Positions 1 through 5,820 of a DNA stretch of 6,079 nt are shown one piece after another. The notes under the pieces are model-generated. The model had not been told where the DNA came from, did not search any database, and saw nothing but the letters and a program-made list of their open reading frames with translations. The DNA comes from Betaproteobacteria bacterium (lineage in GTDB: Bacteria > Pseudomonadota > Gammaproteobacteria > Burkholderiales > SG8-39). A program made the translations under genes and the position numbers. Position 1 is the first letter of the stretch. Each line of letters opens with the position of its first letter. Where the stretch lies: the NCBI GenBank assembly GCA_016867955.1, contig VGIE01000154.1, forward strand, positions 1 through 6,079, given 5' to 3'.

Positions 1-473
1 CGCCCGATCACGCGCCCGGCGGCGAGCGCCGCCTTCTGCGCCGGATCCGAGAGCTTCTGCAGCTCCACGATCAGCCGGTCGCCGTTGTGCGCGAAGCGCT
101 GCCAGTATTCGTGAAGCGTCGGGCCGACCAGGGGCAGGTCGCGCAGCCAGTCCGGCGCATCGGGCAGGCCCTCCTTGAAGATCGCAGTGGCGGCGCGGCC
201 GAGCTCGGCGATGTCGTCTGTGAGGACCGTGGCGACGACCACCACCGGCCCGAGAAGCACCAGCATGACCAGCAGGGTCATCAGGGACGCGGTGAGCACG
301 CGGCGCTGGCCGGTCCTGCCATCCAGCCAGAGAAAGGCCGGCCAGCTCGTCGAAGCGAGAATGGCCGCCCACACCAGCGCGGTGAGGAAGGGCCACAGCA
401 CCAGCAGGCAGCCTGCCGCCAGCAGGGACAGGGCAAAAATGGCGAGGATGCGGTCAGCGTTGTTGCGCTGCAT
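1..473 (-). CDS. AI-2E family transporter (PerM/YdiK-like permease), N-terminal part, 3' end beyond window
   Basis: The minus strand reads 157 open codons from the ATG at 473-471 to the left edge, so the gene continues outside the window. The protein opens MQRNNADRILAIFALSLLAA and has hydrophobic segments at about residues 9-27, 28-46 and 59-83. The second is followed by a short polar turn (DGRTGQRR). A soluble, amphipathic stretch then contains LPDAPDWLRDLPLVGPTL and YWQRF. This layout (membrane pair, third helix, then a 'P-x-W-L-x-x-L-P-x-V-G' region) is typical of the AI-2E/PerM family, inner-membrane proteins of about 340-380 residues. Family members have been linked to export of autoinducer-2 or to ion antiport, but most have no tested substrate and none can be assigned here. 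The start has only a modest upstream GGGA. It is divergent from the broken amidohydrolase, sharing a 68-base intergenic region. The family is quite sure; the substrate is unknown. Confidence 0.85.
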   Translation of the reverse strand, partial: MQRNNADRILAIFALSLLAAGCLLVLWPFLTALVWAAILASTSWPAFLWLDGRTGQRRVLTASLMTLLVMLVLLGPVVVVATVLTDDIAELGRAATAIFKEGLPDAPDWLRDLPLVGPTLHEYWQRFAHNGDRLIVELQKLSDPAQKAALAAGRVIG

Positions 474-520
474 AGTTCCCGACAGTATCGCGCGGCGCGA
501 CCGGCGGCAAGCCGGAAGCG

Positions 521-536
521 GCGGATATAATTCCGC
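521..536 (+). promoter_or_regulatory. Putative -10 box inside an inverted repeat, upstream of the amidohydrolase
   Basis: A perfect consensus TATAAT lies at 526-531. It is flanked by matching arms GCGGA (521-525) and TCCGC (532-536). The predicted transcription start is near 538, only about 4 bases before the ATG at 542, and no Shine-Dalgarno sequence is present, so the transcript would be nearly leaderless. No -35 hexamer is convincing. The arms could form an operator over the -10 box; that is inference. Confidence 0.4.
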
Positions 537-541
537 GCATC

Positions 542-2291
542 ATGCTCGACATCCTGATTGAAGGTGGCCTGGTCATCGACGGCAGCGGCGCGCCGGGCCG
601 GCGGACGGCAGTGGGGGTGAAGGACTGGCGTGTCGTGCTCGACACGGCGGGCCGGCTGCAGGGCGAGCGCGCCATGCGAACCATCGATGCCGGCGGCCTC
701 GTCGTCGCGCCCGGCTTCATCGACATCCATACGCATTACGACGCGCAGCTGCAATGTGATGCGGCGGCCACGCCGTCGCCGCTGCATGGCGTCACCAGCG
801 TGTTCAGCGGCAACTGCGGTTTCACTCTGGCACCGTTGTCCGCGGCCAATGCCGATTACGTGCTGCGCATGATGGCGATGGTGGAGGGCATGCCGCTGGG
901 GGCCCTGCAGGCCGGCGTGCGCTGGCCGTGGGCCTTGTTCGGCGAATGGCTCGACCACCTCGACGGACGGCTCGCCGTCAACGCCGGCTTCCTCGTCGGC
1001 CATTCCACCCTCCGCATGGCGGTCATGGGTGAGCGCGCGAGGAGCGAATCCGCGACCGAGGCCGACATTGCGCGCATGTGCGTGCTGCTGGGCGAGTCGC
1101 TGGGCCAGGGCGGCATGGGCTTCTCCAGCTCGCAGAGCAAGGCCCATGTGGACGCCGGGCGCCACCCGGTGCCGTCACGCTTCGCCAGCGAAGCCGAGCT
1201 GCTCGCGCTTTCCGCCGTGCTGCGCGAGCACCCCGGCACGCAGCTGGAAATGGCCTGCGAAGGCGCCGCGCGCGGCTTCACCGCCGAAGACATCGCACTG
1301 CGCGCGGCATGTCGCGCCTTGCCGACGAGCCGTTCAACTGGAACACCCTCGGCGTCAACCAGTCCAACCCCGCATTCCACCGCCGGCAGCTCGAGGCCCT
1401 GGGCCACATTGCGGCGCAGGGCGGCTGGGCCATGGCGCTGGCGCGTCCCTACGACAAGGGCACGCGCTACTGCTTTCTCACCGGCGCACTGGGGCTGCCT
1501 GCGGTTCCGGGCTGGGAGCCGTACTTCCGGCTGGCGCCGGCCGAGCGCATGCGGACTTTCGCCGATCCGGCCGTGCGGGAGAAGATGCGCGCGGGCTTGT
1601 TGTCCATGAACACCTCGGGCATGCGGGTTGTCCGCACCAACTGGAACGGCATGCAGATCGTGTCGGCAGGATCGCCCGCGGTGCAGCGGCTGGTCGGGCG
1701 CACCTTCGGCGAGATCGGCGCCGAGCGCGGTCGCGACCCGTTCGATGTGGCACTGGACCTCGCCATCGAGGACGGGCTGCGCATGTGCTTCACGCCGGTA
1801 CGGAAGGCCGACGACGAACTGTGGCGGATGCACGCGGAACTGTGGCGCGACCCGCGGGTGGTGCTCGGCGCCTCGGACGCCGGCGCGCATCTCGACGTGC
1901 AGTGTGGCGCGGCGTATACCACCAACTTCCTCGCGCAGGGCGTGCGCTAGAAACAGCTGATGGGCATGGAGGAGGCGGTGCACCGCCTGGCCGACGTGCC
2001 GGCGCGGCTGTTCGGCCTGAAGCAGCGTGGCCGCATCGCCGGTGGCTGGCATGCCGACCTCGTGCTGTTCGACCCGGCGCGCATCGCGCCGGCGACGAGG
2101 AGTTGCGCCAGGACCTGCCCGGCGGTGCCAGCCGCGTGTATGTCGGCGCAAAGGGCATCGACCATGTGCTGGTCAACGGTGGCGAAGTGGTGCGCGGGGA
2201 TGCGCTCTCCGGCACGCTGCCCGGGCGGGTGATCCGCTCGGGAAGGGATACGGAAACGGTGCGGCCGGCGCAGCGCTGGACTGCGAGTTGA
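542..2291 (+). pseudogene. N-acyl-D-amino-acid deacylase-like amidohydrolase (COG3653 type), broken by two frameshifts and an amber stop
   Basis: Members of this family are zinc-dependent amidohydrolases acting on N-acyl-D-amino acids and related amides, about 560-590 residues long. The homologous protein is spread over three frames. Frame 2 runs from ATG 542 to about 1306 and carries the N-terminal barrel start, the metal motif HTHYD (residues 63-67), NCGF (91-94) and GHSTLR (153-158). Homology then moves to frame 1 at about 1309 (MSRLADEPFNWN), as if one base were lost at about 1304-1309. Frame 1 includes the active-site motif SDAGAH, with its Asp codon at 1876-1878. A TAG at 1948-1950 interrupts it, but homology continues in the same frame (MEEAVHRLADVPARLFGL). 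At about 2088-2096 it moves to frame 3 (LRQDLPGGASRVYVGAKG) and ends at TGA 2289-2291. Restoring one base at each frameshift and one sense codon would give about 583 residues, a normal family length. The uninterrupted product from 542 is 355 residues, only the first 255 or so homologous, and lacks the catalytic Asp. The motifs are well kept, so inactivation looks recent, or some lesions are assembly errors. Confidence 0.85.
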
Positions 2292-2297
2292 ACGGTG

Positions 2298-2324
2298 GCG
2301 GGCGGCGGACTCAGGCGCGCCCGC
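2298..2324 (+). terminator. GC hairpin just after the amidohydrolase stop; weak terminator candidate
   Basis: GCGGGCG (2298-2304) can pair with CGCCCGC (2318-2324) across a 13-base loop, starting 6 bases after the stop codon. No T-tract follows, so intrinsic termination is doubtful. In DNA this GC-rich such a stem can arise by chance. Confidence 0.25.
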
Positions 2325-2333
2325 AGCATGGTC

Positions 2334-2345
2334 TGTGCCGGCACA
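2334..2345. promoter_or_regulatory. 12-bp perfect palindrome upstream of the dioxygenase; possible operator
   Basis: TGTGCCGGCACA is a perfect inverted repeat with no spacer. Its centre is about 47 bases upstream of the start site predicted from the putative -10 box at 2375-2380, a position where activators or repressors commonly bind. Perfect 12-mers of this kind are expected once or twice by chance in a window this size, so position is the main argument. Confidence 0.3.
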
Positions 2346-2374
2346 CTGCACGGCCTGATGTTAATTTGCTACTT

Positions 2375-2380
2375 TATATG
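2375..2380 (+). promoter_or_regulatory. Putative -10 element (TATATG) of the dioxygenase gene
   Basis: A short AT-rich island (about 2359-2380) stands out in otherwise GC-rich DNA directly before the dioxygenase. TATATG at 2375-2380 would start transcription near 2387, about 5 bases before the ATG at 2392. No good -35 hexamer lies 16-18 bases upstream. The start also lacks a clear Shine-Dalgarno sequence, which fits a nearly leaderless mRNA. Confidence 0.35.
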
Positions 2381-2391
2381 ACGGGTTCCCC

Positions 2392-3297
2392 ATGAAAAAC
2401 ACCATTGAAAGCCGTCCCCTCAGCCCGGCGCTTGGCGCCGAAGTGGTTGGGCTTGACCTGAGGAAACCATTGTCACAGAGGCAGCAGGAGCAGTTGCGGC
2501 AGCTCTTCGACAAGTACTACCTGCTGGTGTTTCATGACCAGGACCTGAGCGTCGAGGACCATATCCGATTCGTCGGCACCTTCGGTCCGGTGTCGGACGA
2601 AAAGGGCGACGGCAAGCGGCATTCCTTCGTCTCCAACGTGCGGCCGGATGGCCTGTTCGGGGATGTCGAGCTGACCTTCCATGCGGATTACGAGTTCCGT
2701 CCCGACCCGCCGCCCGCCATTTCGCTCTACGGCTGCGATGTCCAGTTGCCAACCTCGCCCACGATCTTCGCCAGCCTGGCCGATGCCTATCGGCGCCTCT
2801 CCGCCGCACAGCGCCAGCGGCTGGAAGGCCGCATGAGCGTGTACGCCGACGACTACACGCGCAAGATGCAGGATGCCTCCTACGGCAAGCGCTACAGTCT
2901 CATCGCGCTGCCCGAGATGCCGCCCGACACCACCCATCCACGCACCGAGCGCCCGCTGTTCTACCCGCATCCGCGCTCGGGCGAGCCGCTCTTGCTCGTT
3001 TCCGAAATGCATTCGAGTCACATTTCCGGCTTCAGTGCCGAGGAAAACGAAATCGTCCTGCGCCAACTGTTTGATCACCTGCTGGCAAAGGAGCACATCT
3101 ATTCCCACCACTGGCACCAGGGCGACCTCATCATCTGGGACAACCTCGCGCTGCAGCATGGCCGACCGCCGCAGAAGCAGGGCATGAAGGAGTTGCGGCG
3201 CACCCTGCGCCGCGTGGTGGTTAGCGACAAGACTGCCGCCGAATTGCTCGGCCCCTATTACAACCGGCCCGGCAGCTTCGAGGCAGCCCGCGCCTGA
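2392..3297 (+). CDS. TauD/TfdA family Fe(II)/2-oxoglutarate-dependent dioxygenase
   Basis: This 301-residue protein matches the usual family size (about 270-310). Family enzymes use non-haem iron, O2 and 2-oxoglutarate to hydroxylate a substrate, releasing succinate and CO2, often leading to cleavage of a C-S, C-O or C-N bond. The iron triad is visible as H97-x-D99 in TFHADYEF and H256 in LALQHGR. R270 and R274 in RRTLRRV sit where the family binds the 2-oxoglutarate carboxylate. The N-terminal block (SPALGAEVVGLDLRKPL, then LFDKYYLLVFHDQDL) is also typical. There is no signal peptide, so it should be cytosolic. It differs from characterised taurine or 2,4-D dioxygenases enough that I give no symbol; the substrate is unknown. 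It follows the broken amidohydrolase by 100 bases in the same direction. The start at 2392 is set by the conserved N-terminus despite a poor ribosome binding site. It appears fully intact, unlike both neighbours. Confidence 0.9.
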   Translation: MKNTIESRPLSPALGAEVVGLDLRKPLSQRQQEQLRQLFDKYYLLVFHDQDLSVEDHIRFVGTFGPVSDEKGDGKRHSFVSNVRPDGLFGDVELTFHADYEFRPDPPPAISLYGCDVQLPTSPTIFASLADAYRRLSAAQRQRLEGRMSVYADDYTRKMQDASYGKRYSLIALPEMPPDTTHPRTERPLFYPHPRSGEPLLLVSEMHSSHISGFSAEENEIVLRQLFDHLLAKEHIYSHHWHQGDLIIWDNLALQHGRPPQKQGMKELRRTLRRVVVSDKTAAELLGPYYNRPGSFEAARA

Positions 3298-3634
3298 GGT
3301 GCTCGGGCCGGCCATCGGGGTCCCAGGCATGCGGCACCGGCCGCGTCAGGCCGCCCTTGGTGGCGATGACGAGGCCGGCAGGGTAGGGATGCAGGGCCTC
3401 GGCGATGAGGGTCTCGCTGACCTCTGGGCCGTAGCTGTCTGCCGTGTCGATGAAATTGATGCCGAGGTCCGGCGCCCGGCGCAGCACGCGCAGGGCAGCT
3501 TCGCGGTCCCTTGGCGGGCCCCACACCGACGGGCCGCAAATGCGCATGGCGCCAAAGCCCATGCGGTTGACGGCGAGACCGCCGATCCTGAGCGCGCCTA
3601 CGGCTCCTGCGCCAACAAGAGGTGCCATGTTCAT
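3298..3634 (-). pseudogene. Aldo/keto reductase remnant, C-terminal part missing
   Basis: The minus-strand frame from ATG 3634 encodes the N-terminal third of an aldo/keto reductase (NAD(P)H-dependent carbonyl reductase, normally about 280-330 residues). Visible are the first barrel strand (RIGGLAVNRMGFGAMRICGP), the catalytic segment NFIDTADSYGPEVSE with the expected Asp63 and Tyr68, the catalytic Lys93 in ATKGG, and PHAWDPDGRPEHLR up to residue 114. Family resemblance then stops at about 3298. The frame stays open to a stop at 3221-3223, but those last residues are only the reverse complement of the dioxygenase gene's end. The catalytic His and most of the barrel and cofactor site are therefore missing, so activity is not expected. 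The better start may be ATG 3628, since an AGGA at 3635-3638 abuts the first ATG but lies 6 bases before the second. It is convergent with the dioxygenase and divergent from the DUF3460 gene. Confidence 0.8.
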
Positions 3635-3662
3635 TCCTGTCCAGGATTCTCTGTAGATGCGC

Positions 3663-3676
3663 GGGGAAACATCCCC
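3663..3676. repeat. Small inverted repeat in the aldo/keto reductase leader
   Basis: GGGGA (3663-3667) and TCCCC (3672-3676) form a 5-bp stem with a 4-base loop, 29 bases upstream of the remnant's first start codon. It could fold in that leader RNA; no function is evident. Confidence 0.25.
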
Positions 3677-3684
3677 TTGCGCTC

Positions 3685-3697
3685 CCCTGAGTCAGGG
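3685..3697. promoter_or_regulatory. CCCTGAGTCAGGG palindrome between divergent genes; possible operator
   Basis: Six-base arms CCCTGA (3685-3690) and TCAGGG (3692-3697) surround a single central base. The element lies in the 151-base region between the aldo/keto reductase remnant (minus) and the DUF3460 gene (plus), about 50 bases upstream of the TATAAT at 3747. A regulator binding here could act on either gene. No regulator gene is in the window. Confidence 0.3.
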
Positions 3698-3746
3698 CGC
3701 CGAACAGAAACTCTGCCAGGGGCTCTGAGTATGGAGTGCCGCAGAA

Positions 3747-3752
3747 TATAAT
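3747..3752 (+). promoter_or_regulatory. Consensus -10 box (TATAAT) before the DUF3460 gene
   Basis: A perfect TATAAT predicts a start near 3759 and a leader of about 27 bases to the ATG at 3786. A short GGA at 3777-3779 can serve as ribosome binding site. No -35 hexamer resembling TTGACA lies 16-18 bases upstream, so strength or activator need is uncertain. Confidence 0.45.
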
Positions 3753-3785
3753 TCATCTCGTCGCCAATCCTGATCCGGAAATGCC

Positions 3786-3977
3786 ATGGCCAAGCCTTAT
3801 GAGTCCGATGTCACCCGCATGACGCGCGAGCTGCTGCAGCAGAAGCCGCAGATCGTCGAGGAGCAGAAGAAGGGCCGCGCCCTGTGGTGGGACAAGGCAC
3901 AGGACCCCGATACACAGCAGCGCAACCAGGCTTCGCAAATCCAGCAGCAGCCCTACGTCTATCAGACCAAAGTCTGA
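3786..3977 (+). CDS. DUF3460 family small protein
   Basis: The 63-residue product matches the DUF3460 pattern: an N-terminal Y-x-S-D-x-T-R segment, a helical charged middle ending in the hallmark KKGRALWWDK (residues 28-37), a D-x-x-x-Q-R-N turn, and the C-terminal block QQQPYVYQTK (53-62). DUF3460 proteins are soluble single-domain proteins of about 60 residues, known mostly from beta- and some gammaproteobacteria, with no established function. There is no signal peptide or membrane segment, so it is probably cytosolic. The many Gln, Lys and Glu residues suggest mainly helix. GGA at 3777-3779 lies 6 bases before the ATG. Another ATG at 3781 is out of frame. The TGA at 3975-3977 is 4 bases from the start of the lipoprotein gene, so the two are probably co-transcribed. 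Family recognition is from memory of the motif. Confidence 0.85.
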   Translation: MAKPYESDVTRMTRELLQQKPQIVEEQKKGRALWWDKAQDPDTQQRNQASQIQQQPYVYQTKV

Positions 3978-3981
3978 GCGC

Positions 3982-4626
3982 GTGATCGGGGCGGCAAAGC
4001 GGTTCCGCACCCACATAACGGGCTGGAGCATGCGGTGCCGGTGCTCTGCCGCTGCAGCGGTCGCATCCGCCGTACTGGCCGGGCTGCTAGCTGGCTGCGC
4101 GGGCCCCCTGGCTTTCGTGCCCATCTCGCCGCTGCTCACCGCGGCGCTGTCGGCGCGCAGCGAAGACAGCCGCACCGGGGAGCTGATCGCCGACCTGCAG
4201 AAAAAGGGCGATTGGGCTGGCATCGCGAGGTTCGCGCAGGACAGGCTGGTGCGCGCGACCCAGGCCAACCCCGAGGACATCGACGGCTGGAACCTGCTGG
4301 CCGAAGCTCAGCGCCGCGCCGGGCGGCCCGGCGCATCGGCGCGCACTCTGGAGCGCGCGGTCTCGGTGGACCCCACGTCCCATGTGATGCGCTACCTGAT
4401 GGGCGAGGCCTACCGCGAAAACGGCGATCCGGTCCGCGCCGAGGCGGCCTATCGGCAGGCGCTGCAACTGGCGCCGGGCATGGCGCTGGCCTGGTTCGGC
4501 CTGGGCAGCGTGCTGATCCGTACCGGCACGAGCGACGATCTCGAGTCCATCACCCGGGCCCTGCAACGCCTGGACGCCGCGCTTGCCGCGGAGTTTCTGC
4601 AACAACGAGCGGCGGCGCGCCGCTAG
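3982..4626 (+). CDS. TPR-repeat lipoprotein, unnamed
   Basis: The frame starts at GTG 3982 (214 residues). An alternative ATG at 4030 gives a more compact signal peptide, MRCRCSAAAAVASAVLAGLLAGC, of usual length; neither start has a good ribosome binding site, so the true start is open. The lipobox LAGC (residues 36-39 from the GTG, Cys39 lipidated) predicts export and anchoring to a membrane. The next residues, AGPL, lack an Asp at +2, which favours the outer membrane by the E. coli rule. The mature part has a linker, then TPR-like helical pairs at about 100-130 (WNLLAEAQRRAGRPGASARTL), 134-167 (YLMGEAYRENGDPVRAEAAY) and 168-200 (WFGLGSVLIRTG). TPRs bind other proteins, so it is likely an adaptor or scaffold at the envelope. 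It follows the DUF3460 gene by 4 bases, implying an operon. The partner and the process are unknown. Confidence 0.8.
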   Translation: MIGAAKRFRTHITGWSMRCRCSAAAAVASAVLAGLLAGCAGPLAFVPISPLLTAALSARSEDSRTGELIADLQKKGDWAGIARFAQDRLVRATQANPEDIDGWNLLAEAQRRAGRPGASARTLERAVSVDPTSHVMRYLMGEAYRENGDPVRAEAAYRQALQLAPGMALAWFGLGSVLIRTGTSDDLESITRALQRLDAALAAEFLQQRAAARR

Positions 4627-4629
4627 CGT

Positions 4630-4645
4630 CGGGCCGGACGGCCCG
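4630..4645. terminator. GC hairpin after the lipoprotein gene; candidate terminator without T-tract
   Basis: CGGGCC (4630-4635) pairs with GGCCCG (4640-4645) around a GGAC loop, beginning 4 bases after the TAG. No T-run follows. It sits in the 46-base gap between two convergent genes, a natural place for transcription to end. Confidence 0.35.
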
Positions 4646-4665
4646 GGGCTGCGCAATGGGCGGCG

Positions 4666-4681
4666 GCCGGCGCTAGCCGGC
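4666..4681. terminator. Perfect inverted repeat over the SDR stop codon; possible convergent-end hairpin
   Basis: GCCGGC (4666-4671), loop GCTA, GCCGGC (4676-4681). Because each arm is itself a palindrome, the arms can pair in either orientation. It spans the minus-strand TAG at 4673-4675. With the hairpin at 4630-4645 it makes the convergent junction strongly structured, but there is no T-tract on either strand. Confidence 0.3.
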
Positions 4682-5434
4682 GGCGAAGCCGTCGTCAGCC
4701 GGAATGATGGCGCCGTTGATCGTCTCGGCGGCATCCGAGGCCAGCAACAGGATCAGGCCGTCCAGGTCCGCCGGATTGCCGATGCGCCGCCGCGGTAGCA
4801 TGGTGATCAATTTCTTGCCGGCTTCGGTGTCCCAATGCTCCGCATTGAGCTCGGTCTTGATGTAGCCGGGACAGATGGCATTGACGCAGATGCCGTGGCG
4901 TGCCCATTCGGTGGCCATGGAGCGCGTCATGTAGATCAGGCCGGCCTTCGACATGCCGTACAGGCCCAGCATCGTGAACGGCCGCAGGCCCGCCGTCGAG
5001 CCGACATTGATGATGCGGCCGCCTCGCTTGGCATCGATCATGCGTCGGCCGACTTCCTGGGCGACGAAGAAGGCACCCTTGAGATTGGTGCCCATCACAT
5101 GGTCGTAGTCGGCCTCGGTGAAACGGCCCATGCGCTGTTCGGTGGCCACTCCGGAATTGTTGATCAGGATGTCGATCGGGCCGAGCGCCGCCTCGGCTTT
5201 TTCGACGCCGGCGGCGATGCTGTTGACGCGGGTGACGTCCATTTCGACGGCCACAGCCTTGCCGCCACCGGCGGCAATTTCCTGTTCCAGCGCGGCCAAG
5301 CGGCCGGTTCGACGGGCAGCCAGGGCGACCTGGGCGCCTGCCGCGGCGAGCACGCCGGCAAAGCGGTGGCCGAGGCCCGAGGATGCGCCGGTGAGCAGGG
5401 CAACCTTGCCGTCCAGGCGGAATGGGGAATGCAT
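4673..5434 (-). CDS. Classical short-chain dehydrogenase/reductase (SDR family oxidoreductase)
   Basis: This 253-residue protein has the usual length of classical SDRs, soluble Rossmann-fold enzymes that interconvert alcohols and carbonyls. The cofactor loop TGASSGLG is at residues 15-22. The structural NNSG (92-95, usually NNAG), Asn117, catalytic Ser146 (VGSTAG), Tyr159 and Lys163 (YGMSK), and the ICPG turn (187-190) are all present. Arg41 and Arg42 after the second strand (LAARR), with no acidic residue there, favour NADP(H). The C-terminus GAIIPADDGFAAG fits the usual end, where many relatives have 'I-x-V-D-G-G'. The ATG at 5434 has a good ribosome binding site (AAAGGA, 5442-5447, 7 bases away). 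It lies 50 bases downstream of the small membrane-protein gene on the same strand and probably shares its promoter. The fold is certain; the substrate is unknown, and sequence alone cannot tell a 3-ketoacyl-ACP reductase-like role from many others. Confidence 0.93.
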   Translation of the reverse strand: MHSPFRLDGKVALLTGASSGLGHRFAGVLAAAGAQVALAARRTGRLAALEQEIAAGGGKAVAVEMDVTRVNSIAAGVEKAEAALGPIDILINNSGVATEQRMGRFTEADYDHVMGTNLKGAFFVAQEVGRRMIDAKRGGRIINVGSTAGLRPFTMLGLYGMSKAGLIYMTRSMATEWARHGICVNAICPGYIKTELNAEHWDTEAGKKLITMLPRRRIGNPADLDGLILLLASDAAETINGAIIPADDGFAAG

Positions 5435-5441
5435 ATTTGTT

Positions 5442-5447
5442 TCCTTT
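5442..5447 (-). promoter_or_regulatory. Ribosome binding site of the SDR gene
   Basis: AAAGGA on the minus strand, 7 bases before the ATG at 5434, supports this start and indicates independent translation initiation after the upstream small gene. Confidence 0.6.
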
Positions 5448-5468
5448 GTCGGTCGGGATGGCGGGGAT

Positions 5469-5485
5469 GGCGGCGCTGCGCCGCC
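5469..5485. repeat. Strong inverted repeat between the small-protein gene and the SDR gene
   Basis: GGCGGCGC (5469-5476), one central base, GCGCCGCC (5478-5485): a perfect 8-base-arm repeat that can fold as a 7-bp stem with a 3-base loop. On the minus strand it starts at the small gene's stop codon and ends about 22 bases before the SDR ribosome binding site. With no T-tract it is more likely a partial terminator, RNA-stability element or processing site than a full terminator. Confidence 0.45.
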
Positions 5486-5682
5486 TAGCGCTTCAGGCGG
5501 TTCATGTCCTGGTGCGTGGCGAAATAGACGGTTCCGGTCCAGCGATCCAGGACGTAAGCGGTGGGAATGCTGTTGCCCAGCAGTCCGGCGGGCTGGACAT
5601 CCCAGCGCAGCATCCAGGCTGCGTCGAGCGCCGCCAACAGCAGAAGTATGAACAGCAAGTGCCGCAGGACGTCCAGCTTCAT
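5485..5682 (-). CDS. Small membrane-anchored protein, unnamed (65 residues)
   Basis: The ATG at 5682 is preceded by a strong Shine-Dalgarno sequence, GGAGGA (5686-5691, 3-4 bases away), which supports a real gene despite its size. The product has a short basic start (MKLDVLRH), one hydrophobic helix at about residues 8-25 (LLFILLLLAALDAAWML), and a polar C-terminal domain of about 40 residues ending in YVLDRWTGTVYFATHQDMNRLKR. The lack of a clear cleavage site suggests an uncleaved signal anchor with the C-terminus in the periplasm. The 'YVLDRWTGTVYF' segment looks like a short beta hairpin; similar segments occur in unnamed secreted proteins. I do not recognise a family. It is first in a probable two-gene unit with the SDR 50 bases downstream, and a good promoter lies upstream at 5821-5849. 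Confidence 0.7.
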   Translation of the reverse strand: MKLDVLRHLLFILLLLAALDAAWMLRWDVQPAGLLGNSIPTAYVLDRWTGTVYFATHQDMNRLKR

Positions 5683-5685
5683 GAT

Positions 5686-5691
5686 TCCTCC
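5686..5691 (-). promoter_or_regulatory. Strong ribosome binding site of the small membrane-protein gene
   Basis: GGAGGA on the minus strand just before ATG 5682 is the best Shine-Dalgarno match in the window. It fixes the start and supports translation of this short gene. Confidence 0.6.
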
Positions 5692-5820
5692 GTGTCGTTG
5701 TTCTGGGTGCGGGCGGTGGATTGCAGCCTAGGGTTGGCGAGCCAGGTCGGTTGGATGCGGGTCGGTGCTGCGGCAGGCATAGCGGAATTCTGCATCACGC
5801 GAAGGATCATCCCGCAGAGC

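Noticed and set aside
1300..2100. Programmed frameshifting or stop-codon readthrough to rescue the amidohydrolase
   Set aside because: There is no slippery heptamer at either shift point and no sign that TAG is recoded. Three rescue events in one enzyme gene are far less likely than mutation or sequence error.
856..2151. Long antisense open frame (431 codons) across the amidohydrolase
   Set aside because: It is rich in Arg, Ala, Gly and His with no domain pattern, and lies opposite strongly conserved amidohydrolase motifs. It is a by-product of GC-rich codon use.
2378..2395. Five-codon upstream open frame whose TGA overlaps the dioxygenase ATG
   Set aside because: It has no ribosome binding site, and its start codon falls inside the likely -10 box, so it may not be transcribed at all.
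2473..3330. Antisense open frame (285 codons) over the dioxygenase
   Set aside because: The plus strand carries a complete, motif-perfect dioxygenase. The antisense product has no recognisable fold or start signal.
4835..5488. Plus-strand open frame (217 codons) opposite the SDR
   Set aside because: The SDR on the minus strand has all catalytic motifs and a ribosome binding site. The plus-strand product is low-complexity and Asp/Gly/His-rich.
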